Assembly: GCA_038211475.1 (NCBI GenBank)
Contig: JBBQVN010000004.1
Coordinates: 1 to 64,000, forward strand
Direction: 5' to 3'
Source: JANYBT01 sp038211475
GTDB lineage: Bacteria > Acidobacteriota > Terriglobia > Terriglobales > Acidobacteriaceae
DNA: 64,000 nt
The translations under genes were made by a program, and so were the position numbers. Positions 1-8,905 of this stretch are shown in pieces (the first letter of the stretch is position 1; every line of letters begins with the position of its first letter). The notes beneath the pieces are model-generated. The model worked only from the letters and a program-made list of their open reading frames with translations. It did no database searches and was not told the origin of the DNA.

Positions 1-1362
1 CTGCTGGCCGGTGCCGGCGATCAGGAATTCCTTGGTCTGAGGGTCGCGGAAGAAGCGCAGCATGGCGTCCTCTTCCATCAACTTGTGCAGCGCGGGGCCG
101 AGTTTGTCTTCATCGGCGCGGCTCTTGGGCTCAATGGCAAACGTGATGGCCGGATCGGGCAGCTTCACCGCCGGGTATTGGATGGCGGCAGCCTTGTCGC
201 CCAGTGTATCGCCGGTGAGGGTCTCTTTAAATTTGGCCACGGCGCCAATGTCCCCAGCGTGCAATTCGTTGATCGGGATTTGCTGCTTGCCCTGCATCAC
301 CGAGATGTGGGCCAATTTTTCAGAGGAACCGCGGGTAAAGTTCTGCAAGGTTACTTCGTTTTTCACCACGCCGGAGAAAACCTTAAAGTAGGAGATGCGT
401 CCCGCAAAGGCGTCCGAGAGGGTTTTGAAGACCAGGAGGGAACAGGGTTCCGAGTCGGCCATCTTGCGCGTTGCGGGTGCGCCGCCGTTGACCGCAACGC
501 CTTGTGCAGTGCCATGTTCAATTGGCGAAGGGGTGTAGTCCACGATGAAGTCCATGAGTTCGTCCACTCCGATGTTGCCCAGGCCGGAAGCGAACAACAC
601 GGGGAAAATACGGTCCTCGCGAATGGCTTCATGCAGAGCGGGGACCAAGTCCTCTTCGGGGATGGTGCCCTTCTCAAAGTACTCTTCCATCAATGCGTCT
701 TTGCCTTCGGCGACCAGTTCAACAAGCTTTTCGTGGGCCTCTTTGGCAGCTTCCGCTAAGTTGTCGGGGATGGGGCCTTCTTTGCCTTTGCCGTTGCCGC
801 CCATCTCGTAGGTGTAGGCCTTCATGCGCACCAGATCCACGATGCCGGTGAGGTTCTTTTCACTGCCGATGGGCAATTGCAGCGGAGTGACCGACCGGCC
901 AAAGGCATTGACCAGCGACTCCAGGACGCGAGTTGCGTCAGCGCGGTCGCGATCCATGCGGCTCACCACAATCATGCGAGGCAGGTAAATTTCGTCGCAG
1001 AACGCCCATACACGCTCGGTGACGACTTCAACACCGGCCACGCCATCCACCACGACCAGCGCGGAATCCACCACGGGAAGAACCGTCTTGGCTTCGTGAA
1101 CAAACATATTGAAGCCGGGAGTATCGAGCATGTTAATTTTTGTCTTGCCCCATTCGGCGAAGGCCAGGCCGGTCGAGATGGACATCTTGCGGGTGATCTC
1201 TTCTTCGTCGTAATCGGTGGGAGCGGAGCCGTCATCCACTCGGCCCTGGCGCGGGCTGGCACCGGCAGTGTAAAGCATGGCGGAGACGAGGGAAGTTTTG
1301 CCCGCGTGTCCGTGGCCGATCAGGGCCACGTTGCGGAGATTCGCGCCTTCATAAACTTTCAC
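1..1362 (-). CDS. Elongation factor G-like GTPase, EF-G2 type (C-terminal part outside window)
   Basis: The frame is open from a GTG at 1362 to the window edge (454 codons), preceded by AAGGAG at a good distance. The P-loop reads GHGHAGKTSL, followed by DTPGF (G3), and the translation then matches the EF-G G domain, domain II and the start of domain III. The G1 loop and the N-terminus (MKVYEGANLRNVALIGH) resemble the divergent EF-G2/TT1651-type paralogues rather than canonical FusA, whose P-loop is AHIDAGKTTT. The G4 motif is SRMD instead of NKMD. EF-G2 proteins bind GTP and the ribosome, but their role in translocation is often unclear. The family assignment is firm; paralogue type is inferred from motifs. 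The gene is alone on its strand here, downstream of the glycosidase gene. Confidence 0.9.
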   Translation of the reverse strand, partial: MKVYEGANLRNVALIGHGHAGKTSLVSAMLYTAGASPRQGRVDDGSAPTDYDEEEITRKMSISTGLAFAEWGKTKINMLDTPGFNMFVHEAKTVLPVVDSALVVVDGVAGVEVVTERVWAFCDEIYLPRMIVVSRMDRDRADATRVLESLVNAFGRSVTPLQLPIGSEKNLTGIVDLVRMKAYTYEMGGNGKGKEGPIPDNLAEAAKEAHEKLVELVAEGKDALMEEYFEKGTIPEEDLVPALHEAIREDRIFPVLFASGLGNIGVDELMDFIVDYTPSPIEHGTAQGVAVNGGAPATRKMADSEPCSLLVFKTLSDAFAGRISYFKVFSGVVKNEVTLQNFTRGSSEKLAHISVMQGKQQIPINELHAGDIGAVAKFKETLTGDTLGDKAAAIQYPAVKLPDPAITFAIEPKSRADEDKLGPALHKLMEEDAMLRFFRDPQTKEFLIAGTGQQ

Positions 1363-1497
1363 GTGTTGAGCTCCTTCAGCAGGCTCTTCGCTATGTCCCG
1401 GCCGGAGGCAGATGAGTGCAGACGATAAGCCGGGCAGGCCTGTGAAACTCCCGATGCTACCACAATGGCGGCACCACGTGCCGACCCTGGGGCAGTT

Positions 1498-3777
1498 CTA
1501 GTCCGGTGGCAGTTGCACCGGGACAAGAAAAGCGACGGGCTTCGCCCCCACCGTCATGACTTCCGCCGCGACAACGGGATGAAGTTGGCTGTCGTCGAGG
1601 GTGTAGTACCCGGCCACACCGTCCGGCGCTGAGTACGCGGTTGTAGTGCAGGAATCAAGCGTGGCGGCCATGCACGGCGACGTGTTCCAGACTACACTGA
1701 GCACCCCGCCATCGGGCCGATAGAATCGGCAACTCCACAGGCCGTAGGACGACGAACCACCCAGAAGGGGCATGGGCCCTGTGCACGGGCTTGGCATCTC
1801 GTTGCCCACCATCCAATCGTGGACTTGCTGGTAGGCGACTCCGGTCTTGCAAAGGTAACCGCTGGTGGTGGGAGTGGTGCAACGTCCGCCGTCGCCGGTG
1901 GAGGACCACAAAGCGGTCTTGCCAAAGTTGGCGATGTCCCAGCCATACCAATACAGGCGTGTGATTCCCGCGCTCCATCCCGCCAAGTAGGAGCGGGCCA
2001 GAAAGGCGGAGCGCAAATCTTCATCCGTGACATTGGGGGTATTGGCGCCCCAGGAAAATTCGGTGTCCCAGAGTTCGTACGCGCCTGGGACGGCGGAGCG
2101 CAGTTCATTCGCCAGATTGATGATCTCCTCGGGATCAGGTGAGTTCATGTAACTGTGGAACGAAATGACGTCTACCGAATTGGCGACCGTGGCGTCGCCG
2201 TTCTGCGCGCCCAGGGTTGGCGTAGCCGCGAGGATAGATTGCAACTTAGTCGCGACCCCTTTCGCCGCAGGGGGACTCCAATTGGTGGTGTTGGGAGTGG
2301 TGATTTTGATATCGGGCAACCAAGCCTTGATCTGCAACGCCGCGTCAATGGTCATCTGCGCCAGTTCCTCGTCGGTACCCCTCCAGCTCTTGGTCATCGT
2401 GACTTCGTTCCAGGGCTCGAAGTGAACCGTATGCTGGTAGGTGGCATCGAGTCCGGCGATGTGCTGGGCGAGAGATGCAGCCCAGGCGCTCCACAGGGCG
2501 TTTGCCCCGCCGGACTCCAAATCCGATGGCGGATAACACTGGCCGTGTCCCATGGAATCGTACTGGCAGGTCGCATCGGATTGATGCGCGGCGGCCAATG
2601 CCCAATGGGGAGTGCGGCCCAAGTCGTAGAGCACGTCTACATTGTGGGACTGGGCATTTTTCAGCCAAGTGTCGAGGTCGTGCATGCCTCCCCCGCAGTC
2701 GGCGGCGGCAAAGCAGAACTGGCCGGCTGCGGGATTGGCAAAGGGCCATGCCACCCCGGCAGCCAGATCCAGCGTGCGCAGTGAACCGAAGCTTACGGTG
2801 GGCCAGATGGAGGTAGTCTTGTTGATATGCAATCCAAACAGGGTGGCAGGGATCGCATTGGCGGAACCTGAGCCGCCCTGTCCGGTGGGCCCGCTGCATT
2901 CCACCTCAAGCTGGGCCGACCCTCCGCCATCGATGGAGGCCATAATTTCAATCTCGTAGGCGTCGCGACGTTCACTGGCTGGAACTATCGAGGAAAGTCC
3001 GGAGACATCGGTCACCGTTTGGTCTTTCCAGGACGCGAGGATCACCTTCATCGCGAAATGGCTGGCGGCGGACTCCCCGTAAAGCTGGTAGCGGTTATCG
3101 TTGTCGAAACGCATCAGGTTGGAGGTGAAGGTTACGAGTGCACCTGCCACCGGGTTGGGTGGGGTCTGGGAATCTGTGACCTGGACAATGACGGGCCGAA
3201 ACCCGCGGCCCGCCGGAACCAGTTGGCCCGCACCGCTGATCACATTCACTCGGGTCTGGGAACTGGGCACCACGGTGAGGAATAGCGAAGCACAGAGGTC
3301 ATTAGAGGGTGCAAGACAAGCAGTGACCTGCGCGTTTTGGCTCATGTCCGCAACGGTGACACCGACGGAGCCGAATCCGAGGGCATCGGTTACTGCCGCC
3401 GTACTCGAGAGAGATGCCTCTCCCATCGGTGTGGAAAAATTCAGCGTCTCACCCGCCATCGGCGAACCCGCCAGCATGACTCGAACCCGCATAGTATTTT
3501 GCAGTGAGCCGCCCTGAGCGACGGCCCGGGTCGGCGATTCCACCGTCAGTTCTGGCATAGGTGCTGCCAGTCCCGTTTGTAAAGCTTCGTCGAACTGACG
3601 CAGACGGGACGGAAGGCGGTGGAGAACCCCGGTTCGCGACGTGGCAGAGACCGAACCCGCCAGCCGGCGGGAGGTTGTGCGTGCTAAAGGGCGTACGACG
3701 ATTCCCGAAGCCTCGCCACAAAATATCACCAACCACCAACCACATACTGCCAGCCGAACCCAACCCCGTTGTGTCAT
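1498..3777 (-). CDS. Secreted glycoside hydrolase with N-terminal Ig-like (Big-1-type) domains
   Basis: A 759-residue exported protein. I chose the ATG at 3777, not the longer upstream start: GGGGGA lies just before it and a signal peptide follows directly (MTQRGWVRLAVCGWWLVIF, cleavage near EASG). Residues ~70-290 look like bacterial Ig-like domains (SPMAGETLNFSTPMGEA; a second copy with NPVAGALVTFTSN). Residues ~310-620 look like a TIM-barrel glycosidase of the GH39/GH5 clan-A kind: HFEPWNE fits the acid/base strand and ELWDTEFSW the nucleophile strand. A C-terminal beta domain follows. The substrate cannot be read from sequence; plant or microbial polysaccharide is likely. No neighbouring sugar genes help. 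The fold call rests on two motifs and order, so the family is tentative. Confidence 0.75.
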   Translation of the reverse strand: MTQRGWVRLAVCGWWLVIFCGEASGIVVRPLARTTSRRLAGSVSATSRTGVLHRLPSRLRQFDEALQTGLAAPMPELTVESPTRAVAQGGSLQNTMRVRVMLAGSPMAGETLNFSTPMGEASLSSTAAVTDALGFGSVGVTVADMSQNAQVTACLAPSNDLCASLFLTVVPSSQTRVNVISGAGQLVPAGRGFRPVIVQVTDSQTPPNPVAGALVTFTSNLMRFDNDNRYQLYGESAASHFAMKVILASWKDQTVTDVSGLSSIVPASERRDAYEIEIMASIDGGGSAQLEVECSGPTGQGGSGSANAIPATLFGLHINKTTSIWPTVSFGSLRTLDLAAGVAWPFANPAAGQFCFAAADCGGGMHDLDTWLKNAQSHNVDVLYDLGRTPHWALAAAHQSDATCQYDSMGHGQCYPPSDLESGGANALWSAWAASLAQHIAGLDATYQHTVHFEPWNEVTMTKSWRGTDEELAQMTIDAALQIKAWLPDIKITTPNTTNWSPPAAKGVATKLQSILAATPTLGAQNGDATVANSVDVISFHSYMNSPDPEEIINLANELRSAVPGAYELWDTEFSWGANTPNVTDEDLRSAFLARSYLAGWSAGITRLYWYGWDIANFGKTALWSSTGDGGRCTTPTTSGYLCKTGVAYQQVHDWMVGNEMPSPCTGPMPLLGGSSSYGLWSCRFYRPDGGVLSVVWNTSPCMAATLDSCTTTAYSAPDGVAGYYTLDDSQLHPVVAAEVMTVGAKPVAFLVPVQLPPD

Positions 3778-3978
3778 GTTTCCCCCGGCATCGCCCGAAT
3801 AGGCCTGCCTGCGCCTTGGCGTCAACCTAAGCTATCGGCGGCGGAACGGTAGGGGGATACCGCATAGTGGGCGGAACGGGACCTTTGTAACGTTAGTCCG
3901 GCGATGCAGCAGCGAGATCGGCCGAGGGGCTCGCTCCTTGCGCTGTTTGATCAACCGGTCAGAGGGCCTGGGATTTCG

Positions 3979-4713
3979 TTAGGGGGTCTTGTCGTTCGCT
4001 TGCATCTTGGCGTTGGCGTCTGCGGTAATTTGGTTGCGCACCGCCCATAAGTCTTTGTACATCAGGTGCTCCATGCGCTGGTGCAACACTTCGACTGGCG
4101 TTCCCATGGTTCCCACGACTCGCCCGCCGATGATCCGTTCGGCCAGTTTCAGGTGGTGGAAGCGGAACAACTGCATGCGCTCGTCAAAGTCGAGCAGGCG
4201 CTCGGCGACGTCGTGCAGTCCGAAGTACTGGTCGTGATGGCGGTATACCAGATCGACCGTCAGTCCGGCATGATGGATGCGGTCCAACAGCGTCTGGCCT
4301 AATCGCGGAGCGACATGCAGCAACGAAAGGAACCCTGGCGAGTCTAGTCCGCTGCCGTGGCCCAGGCCAGCGCGGATGATGTGGTAGTCGTAGGGCGTGA
4401 TGGTCTCCAGCACATGCAGAATGGAGATAGGAAAGTCCAGCATCATGTTGCAGCGGCGGATCAGGCGCGCGGCGTTGTTGTAATCGTCCGCTTCGATGCA
4501 GTGCAGGGTGCGCTCCAAGTCGAAGGCCGCACCTTTCATCACAAGTTCTGAGCTTTGGTGAACCACGAGAAAAGTCATCTCGTCTGGATGCGAAAGCAGG
4601 TCCCCTGCCTTTTGCAGAGACAGAAGTTCATCGGTGTGAAGGTAACGTTCGTAATCGGACGCGCCCTTTCCGGGCAAAATCGGCTTTCGTAAATCTTCTG
4701 CGTGATTAGACAT
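3979..4713 (-). CDS. Tryptophan 2,3-dioxygenase family protein
   Basis: A 244-residue haem protein of the TDO family, which opens the indole ring of L-tryptophan to N-formylkynurenine. Visible are YERYLHTDELLSLQ, the distal-pocket FLVVHQ, the substrate-binding segment RAGLGHGSGLDSPGF (canonical TDO has SGFQS), and the proximal haem histidine region FRFHHLKLAERIIG followed by GTMGT, where TDO usually has GTGGT. The ATG at 4713 has GGAG five bases upstream and is preferred over a TTG at 4728. It lies 30 bp after the ABC ATPase gene, with a response regulator further upstream, so the three may be one operon. No kynureninase or formamidase gene is near. The changed substrate loop means another indole substrate is possible. 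Confidence 0.85.
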   Translation of the reverse strand: MSNHAEDLRKPILPGKGASDYERYLHTDELLSLQKAGDLLSHPDEMTFLVVHQSSELVMKGAAFDLERTLHCIEADDYNNAARLIRRCNMMLDFPISILHVLETITPYDYHIIRAGLGHGSGLDSPGFLSLLHVAPRLGQTLLDRIHHAGLTVDLVYRHHDQYFGLHDVAERLLDFDERMQLFRFHHLKLAERIIGGRVVGTMGTPVEVLHQRMEHLMYKDLWAVRNQITADANAKMQANDKTP

Positions 4714-4743
4714 AGCTACTCCGGTCAAAATTCAGATGTGGAG

Positions 4744-5460
4744 TCAGGACGACTGCACGGGGTGCGGCGTCCATTGCGGATCCCGGTCGGAAGTCACAAT
4801 TTCGCCGTCGCGCATGTGAATGATGCGGTCGCCATAACTGGCGGCCTCCGGGTTGTGCGTGATCATCAGAACGGTTTGGCCAAGTTCTCGGTTGGACTGT
4901 CGCAACATGTTTAAGACAATGTCCGAATTGCTGGAGTCGAGATTGCCGGTGGGCTCGTCGGCCAGCACAATGGCGGGCTTGTTGATGAGCGCACGGGCAA
5001 GAGCCACTCGCTGCTGCTCGCCGCCGGAAAGCTCGGAGGGACGGTGCTGCATGCGCTTGGAGAGTCCAAGCAGGCCGGTGATGCGACCATAGTGAGCCGC
5101 GTCCGGGGTGCGGTTACCGGCGATCTCCTGCGCGATTTCAATGTTGGACTTGGCGCTCAGCGTCGGCAGCAAGTTGAACTTCTGGAACACGAAGCCGATC
5201 TTGGCCTTCCGCACGCGAGTGCGCTCACCATCGGAGAGTTGCGCCAGGTCGATACCATCGAGCGTTACGTGGCCCGAATCAGCACGGGTCAGGCCGCCCA
5301 GCAAATAGAACAAAGTAGATTTCCCACTGCCCGAGGGCCCCACCACGCTGACAAACTCGCCCTTCTGCACGGAAAAAGAAATGCCGCGCAGCGCGGGAAC
5401 ATCCACCTTGCCGACCCGGTAGGTTTTCTTAAGATCTACTGCTTCGATGAATGCTGTCAT
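4744..5460 (-). CDS. ABC transporter ATP-binding protein, MacB/LolD type
   Basis: 238 residues with a complete ATPase set: Walker A GPSGSGKST, Q-loop VFQKFNLLPT, signature LSGGEQQRVALARAL, Walker B IVLADEPTGNLD and the H-loop MITHNPE. The sequence is of the MacB/LolD/FtsE group, which drives lipoprotein release, macrolide export or envelope remodelling together with a FtsX/MacB-like permease. No permease gene is adjacent; downstream lies a TDO-like gene and upstream a receiver protein, so it is an orphan here. ATG start at 5460, 57 bp after the regulator gene. The function class is firm; the transported substrate is unknown. Confidence 0.93.
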   Translation of the reverse strand: MTAFIEAVDLKKTYRVGKVDVPALRGISFSVQKGEFVSVVGPSGSGKSTLFYLLGGLTRADSGHVTLDGIDLAQLSDGERTRVRKAKIGFVFQKFNLLPTLSAKSNIEIAQEIAGNRTPDAAHYGRITGLLGLSKRMQHRPSELSGGEQQRVALARALINKPAIVLADEPTGNLDSSNSDIVLNMLRQSNRELGQTVLMITHNPEAASYGDRIIHMRDGEIVTSDRDPQWTPHPVQSS

Positions 5461-5517
5461 CCAGCAAAAACCATATCACCAAACGCAGAGGGATGCGAGG
5501 TCCGGCGCGGTGCGGAT

Positions 5518-5940
5518 TCAGGCCACGACTGCGTTTTTCGCCGCAGCCAATACCTTCTGCGACGAGCGCTTGGGACCGCGTTTGCGAATCAAAAGCAGGC
5601 GCAATTGCTCCAGCAGTTCGGCCGGAGCGTACACCCCCTTGGGAAGAAATACATCAGCGAGGGTTTCGCGCTCATAGATCCGCACTCGGCCAGAGATGAG
5701 CAGCGTGGGTATATTTGGCGAAATCGCTTTGACTTCTTCGATGAGCTTCGCGCCATCTATCCCGGGCATCACCAGATCGGTCAAGACCAGATCAATGCCG
5801 CCCTGGCGGAAAGCCTGCAGCGCGTCTTGCCCGTTGCTACAGGCAATAACGCGATAGCCGCGGGTTTCCAGCAGCACCTTGCGGATGGAAAGAGATTGTT
5901 CGTTGTCGTCAACGCAGAGGATCGTCTTCTTGGGCTTCAT
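5518..5940 (-). CDS. Single-domain response regulator (receiver only)
   Basis: 140 residues: one CheY-like receiver with the acidic pair in CVDDNE, the phospho-acceptor Asp in LVLTDLVMPG, and the conserved Lys in FLPKG. The usual Thr/Ser switch position falls in TLLISGR. After it only a basic tail remains (RKRGPKRSSQK), with no output domain. Such proteins relay phosphate or act by protein contact. No histidine kinase gene is near. It heads the run regulator, ABC ATPase, TDO-like gene on the minus strand. Confidence 0.92.
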   Translation of the reverse strand: MKPKKTILCVDDNEQSLSIRKVLLETRGYRVIACSNGQDALQAFRQGGIDLVLTDLVMPGIDGAKLIEEVKAISPNIPTLLISGRVRIYERETLADVFLPKGVYAPAELLEQLRLLLIRKRGPKRSSQKVLAAAKNAVVA

Positions 5941-6137
5941 GAATAAAATTTCACTGTTTCTTCGGGGCCCAGGGGAAGATAGCGGGGATCACCGATACGA
6001 TTTTTGAATGAATCAAATCGTAGAAGGAAAGAAGGGAATTCGTAAAGTGACTGATATGTTAATGGCGAAAAACGCGGCTTGCATTTGCGGCGCAATTATG
6101 CACCTCATGTTTTGTCGCGGACATTTCGCCACAGCGC

Positions 6138-7019
6138 TCAGAGAAAAACTTCGCCGCGCATCACTTCGACTGCATTCCCGCCCACGCGCACGTTAACTAC
6201 GGAGTCACCCTTTCGAGTGGCGGTGACGAAGATTCTGCTAGGGCGTTTCATTTCGATGCCTTGCTCGATCAGCACGCGCTCATCGCTGGCAGCCACGCCG
6301 TGCGCAGCCATCCAAGCGGCGGTGCAACCGGCGGCGGAACCGGTCGCGGGGTCTTCGCCGTTGTAGAAAAACATGCGGGCGTGAAGACGAGCAGTGGGAT
6401 CGACGGTTTCTGTTGTCACAAAATAAAAAAACTTTCCGTCAGACTTTTCCGTGTAGCGCGCGATCCGGTTGGCGTCCACCTTCAAGTTCTGGATCACCTG
6501 CAAGGAGCGCAGCGGCGTGATGATAAAGGGCATGCCGGTGGAAACGGTTTGAATAGGCAATGCAGGATCGAAGTCATCTGCGGGAATTCCAAGTGCCGCG
6601 ACCACGGTTTTACGATCGTGGATAGCGCCGAATTTCGGATCCACCTGGGTCATCTCGCCGAAGACGGGCTGGCCAGCAGATTCGGTGAACCGCACCGGCA
6701 CGCGGCCGACATTCAAGTCGAGGGTCACCAGATCTGCGCCAGTCGAGCCCCGCAGCGCAAAGGCGGTTCCCAGCGTGGGATGTCCCGCGAACGGCAGTTC
6801 TTCGGCGACGGTAAAGATTCGTACTCGCACGCCTCGTTCTCTCTCCGTGGCAGCATCACCAGGCAAAATGAAGGTCGTTTCTGACAAATTCGTTTCGCGC
6901 GCCAGGGACTGCATGATTTCGGTGGTAAGGCCGGTGGCATCGAGAAATACAGCGAGCATGTTGCCAGCCAATAACTGATGCGAGAATACGTCGAGTTGGA
7001 CCATGGCGAGCGTGGGCAT
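6138..7019 (-). CDS. PhzF family isomerase
   Basis: 293 residues, the full length for the PhzF/diaminopimelate-epimerase-like fold. The N-terminus (QLDVFSHQLLAGNMLAVFLDA) and the catalytic Glu in RETNLSETTF are typical, as are LPFAGHPTLGTAF and the C-terminal GEDPATGSAAG. PhzF enzymes isomerise or epimerise small acids; outside phenazine clusters the substrate is generally not known, and no phenazine genes are present. The gene is divergent from the peroxiredoxin gene at 7114; the 94 bp between them must hold both promoters. Confidence 0.93.
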   Translation of the reverse strand: MPTLAMVQLDVFSHQLLAGNMLAVFLDATGLTTEIMQSLARETNLSETTFILPGDAATERERGVRVRIFTVAEELPFAGHPTLGTAFALRGSTGADLVTLDLNVGRVPVRFTESAGQPVFGEMTQVDPKFGAIHDRKTVVAALGIPADDFDPALPIQTVSTGMPFIITPLRSLQVIQNLKVDANRIARYTEKSDGKFFYFVTTETVDPTARLHARMFFYNGEDPATGSAAGCTAAWMAAHGVAASDERVLIEQGIEMKRPSRIFVTATRKGDSVVNVRVGGNAVEVMRGEVFL

Positions 7020-7113
7020 CGTTCGATTGTAGGCGGGGCGGGTTGCGAGGCCAACCCCATGGGAGCATAATAGCCAGTTTGCAACATTGAAGTCGATTCG
7101 TTCCGGAGACCCT

Positions 7114-7773
7114 ATGACCGATACCGTAGCAGTTCCTCATATTCCACGCATCAATGAGCCCGCTCCTGAAGTCACTGCGAAATCCACCCATGGCATGATC
7201 AAACTGAGTGACTACACAGCCAAGGGCAAGTGGATCATGCTCTTTTCGCATCCCGCGGACTTCACGCCGGTGTGCACCACGGAGTTTGTGGAGATTGCGC
7301 GGCTGACTCCCGAGTTTGAGAAGCGCAATGTGCAACTGGTCGGCAACTCGATTGACAGTGTGTATTCGCACATCGCTTGGGTGCGCAACATCGAAGAGAA
7401 ATTCTCTGTAAAAATCAAATTCCCTCTCATTGCCGATCTCGATCAGAAAGTGGCACGCGCCTTCGGCATGGTGCACGAGGCGGTCAGCGATACGGCAACC
7501 GTGCGCGCGGTGTTTTTCATTGACCCGAAAAATACTATTCGGGCGCTGCTGTACTATCCCATGTCGCTGGGCCGCAATACCGACGAACTGTTGCGCGTGG
7601 TCGATGCCTTGCAGACCGCCGATGCCAATAGTTGTGCGACGCCCGCCAATTGGCACGTCGGCGAAGCAGTGATCGTGCCCGCTCCCGCGACTCAGGCCGA
7701 TGCCGAAAAGCGTGCTGAAGGGGCGCCAGGGATGGAAGTCACCGAATGGTATTTGTCGAAGCGGAAGCTGTAA
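7114..7773 (+). CDS. Peroxiredoxin, Prx6/1-Cys subfamily
   Basis: 219 residues. The peroxidatic motif is PADFTPVCTTEF, near residue 45, and the extended C-terminal arm characteristic of Prx6-type enzymes is present (residues ~150-219, WHVGEAVIVPAP and EVTEWYLSKRKL). A second Cys lies in the arm segment ANSCATPANW, so a resolving Cys is possible. The protein reduces peroxides in the cytoplasm. The ATG at 7114 has GGAG six bases upstream and is preferred over an upstream in-frame start at 7087. The active-site residue is an ordinary Cys codon, so it is not a selenoprotein despite the nearby Sec tRNA. Confidence 0.95.
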   Translation: MTDTVAVPHIPRINEPAPEVTAKSTHGMIKLSDYTAKGKWIMLFSHPADFTPVCTTEFVEIARLTPEFEKRNVQLVGNSIDSVYSHIAWVRNIEEKFSVKIKFPLIADLDQKVARAFGMVHEAVSDTATVRAVFFIDPKNTIRALLYYPMSLGRNTDELLRVVDALQTADANSCATPANWHVGEAVIVPAPATQADAEKRAEGAPGMEVTEWYLSKRKL

Positions 7774-7946
7774 GCGGGAACTACTGAGGGGACCGCTCGT
7801 GAACGATCACTGGCGGATCCTCTCTCCTGATATGTAAGGTTCCGAGACCGTGTTGAAGTTTCGGTGAGCCTTGCGAGAACCCTGTTCGCATTGTTCCCAG
7901 CTCGCTTATCTTGGAAGAATGACGCTCTCACCTTAGGAGTTTTGTT

Positions 7947-8642
7947 ATGCCACAGTCACCTCATATCGAACGCCATTTCACCGGCGGTGAAACAGTACGC
8001 GACGTGGTCATCGGAATGTCCGATGGGCTGACCGTCCCTTTTGCGTTGGCCGCAGGCCTTTCGGGAGCGGTGGGCTCGGCGCATGTGGTGGTTGTGGCAG
8101 GTTTGGCGGAAATTGCAGCGGGTTCGATCGCGATGGGTCTCGGCGGATATCTCGCAGCCAAGAGTGATGCGGAACACTACGAGCAAGAACTGGCGCGGGA
8201 AACCGAGGAAGTGAAGACGATCCCGGATGCGGAAGCTGCAGAGGTGGCAGAAGTCCTCGAGTCGTATGGTTTGACGGCGGAAGAAAGCCAGCCGATTGTC
8301 GCTGCGCTACGGCAAAGGCCCGAGGCCTGGGTCCAGTTCATGATGCGCTTCGAACTGGGATTGGAAGAGCCGAGGGCGACCCGGGCTCTGGTGAGCGCGT
8401 TGACCATTGCGGGGGCTTATGCGGTCGGCGGTCTGGTCCCGCTGTTTCCTTACATGTTGCTGACTCAGATGCATTCAGCGTTCCGATTGTCGGTGACCGT
8501 CACCCTGCTGGCATTATTCGTTTTCGGGTACGTGAAGGGCCGTTACACCGGCTCAGCGCCGCTGCGAGGCGCAACGCAGACACTCGTGATTGGAGCGCTG
8601 GCGGCCGGGGCCGCCTACCTGATAGCCAAGTCGATCTCCTAG
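7947..8642 (+). CDS. VIT1/CCC1 family membrane transporter
   Basis: 231 residues. The start MPQSPHIERHFTGGETVRDVVIGMSDGLTVPFA matches the VIT1/CCC1 family in pieces: GMSDGLTVPFALAAGLSGA is helix 1, then SIAMGLGGYLAAKSDAEHY is helix 2. A charged cytosolic segment follows (residues ~75-140, Glu-rich, a likely metal-binding region), then three helices. Members move Fe2+ or Mn2+ out of the cytosol. The ATG is preceded by AGGAG. The gene lies between a peroxiredoxin gene and the Sec tRNA, so a loose link to metal and oxidative stress is possible but unproven. Confidence 0.93.
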   Translation: MPQSPHIERHFTGGETVRDVVIGMSDGLTVPFALAAGLSGAVGSAHVVVVAGLAEIAAGSIAMGLGGYLAAKSDAEHYEQELARETEEVKTIPDAEAAEVAEVLESYGLTAEESQPIVAALRQRPEAWVQFMMRFELGLEEPRATRALVSALTIAGAYAVGGLVPLFPYMLLTQMHSAFRLSVTVTLLALFVFGYVKGRYTGSAPLRGATQTLVIGALAAGAAYLIAKSIS

Positions 8643-8703
8643 AATGGTTTTGGCTGAGTCCATCACCCCGACGGAACTAAAGAAGTCGGAGATAATAGCC
8701 GAT

Positions 8704-8800
8704 GGAAGCGCAAAGGGTCCGGTGATCCTCCCGGTCTTCAAAACCGTTGATCGTTATCTTTGATGACGATGGTGGGTTCGACTCCCACTCGCTTCCGCCA
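8704..8800 (+). tRNA. selC: tRNA-Sec (anticodon UCA)
   Basis: A 97-nt tRNA with every hallmark of selenocysteine tRNA. Seven Watson-Crick acceptor pairs join GGAAGCG (8704-8710) and CGCTTCC (8790-8796), followed by discriminator G and encoded CCA. The D stem has six pairs and a four-base loop (8714-8719 with 8724-8729). The anticodon loop CTTCAAA holds TCA at 8738-8740. A nine-pair variable arm with a TTT loop spans 8750-8758 and 8762-8770. The T arm is GTGGG-TTCGACT-CCCAC. The eighth acceptor pair is C-U, but G8771-U8789 could extend the T stem to keep 13 stacked pairs. The selA, selB and selD genes are not in the window. Confidence 0.97.
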
Positions 8801-8905
8801 AATTATTTGCTCCCGCCGTTCCACGCTTCCCCGCGATGTAATATCATCCCAGAACGGTGCGGTTCTGCTCACTCCCCCATTCGAACCAACCTAAAGGGAT
8901 CTTGA

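Noticed and set aside
62..1428. Several plus-strand open frames over the first 1.4 kb
   Set aside because: They are shadows of the minus-strand EF-G-like gene, whose translation carries clear GTPase motifs.
6008..6196. 62-codon plus-strand frame between the receiver and phzF genes
   Set aside because: It overlaps the phzF 3' end, has no good SD and no motif.
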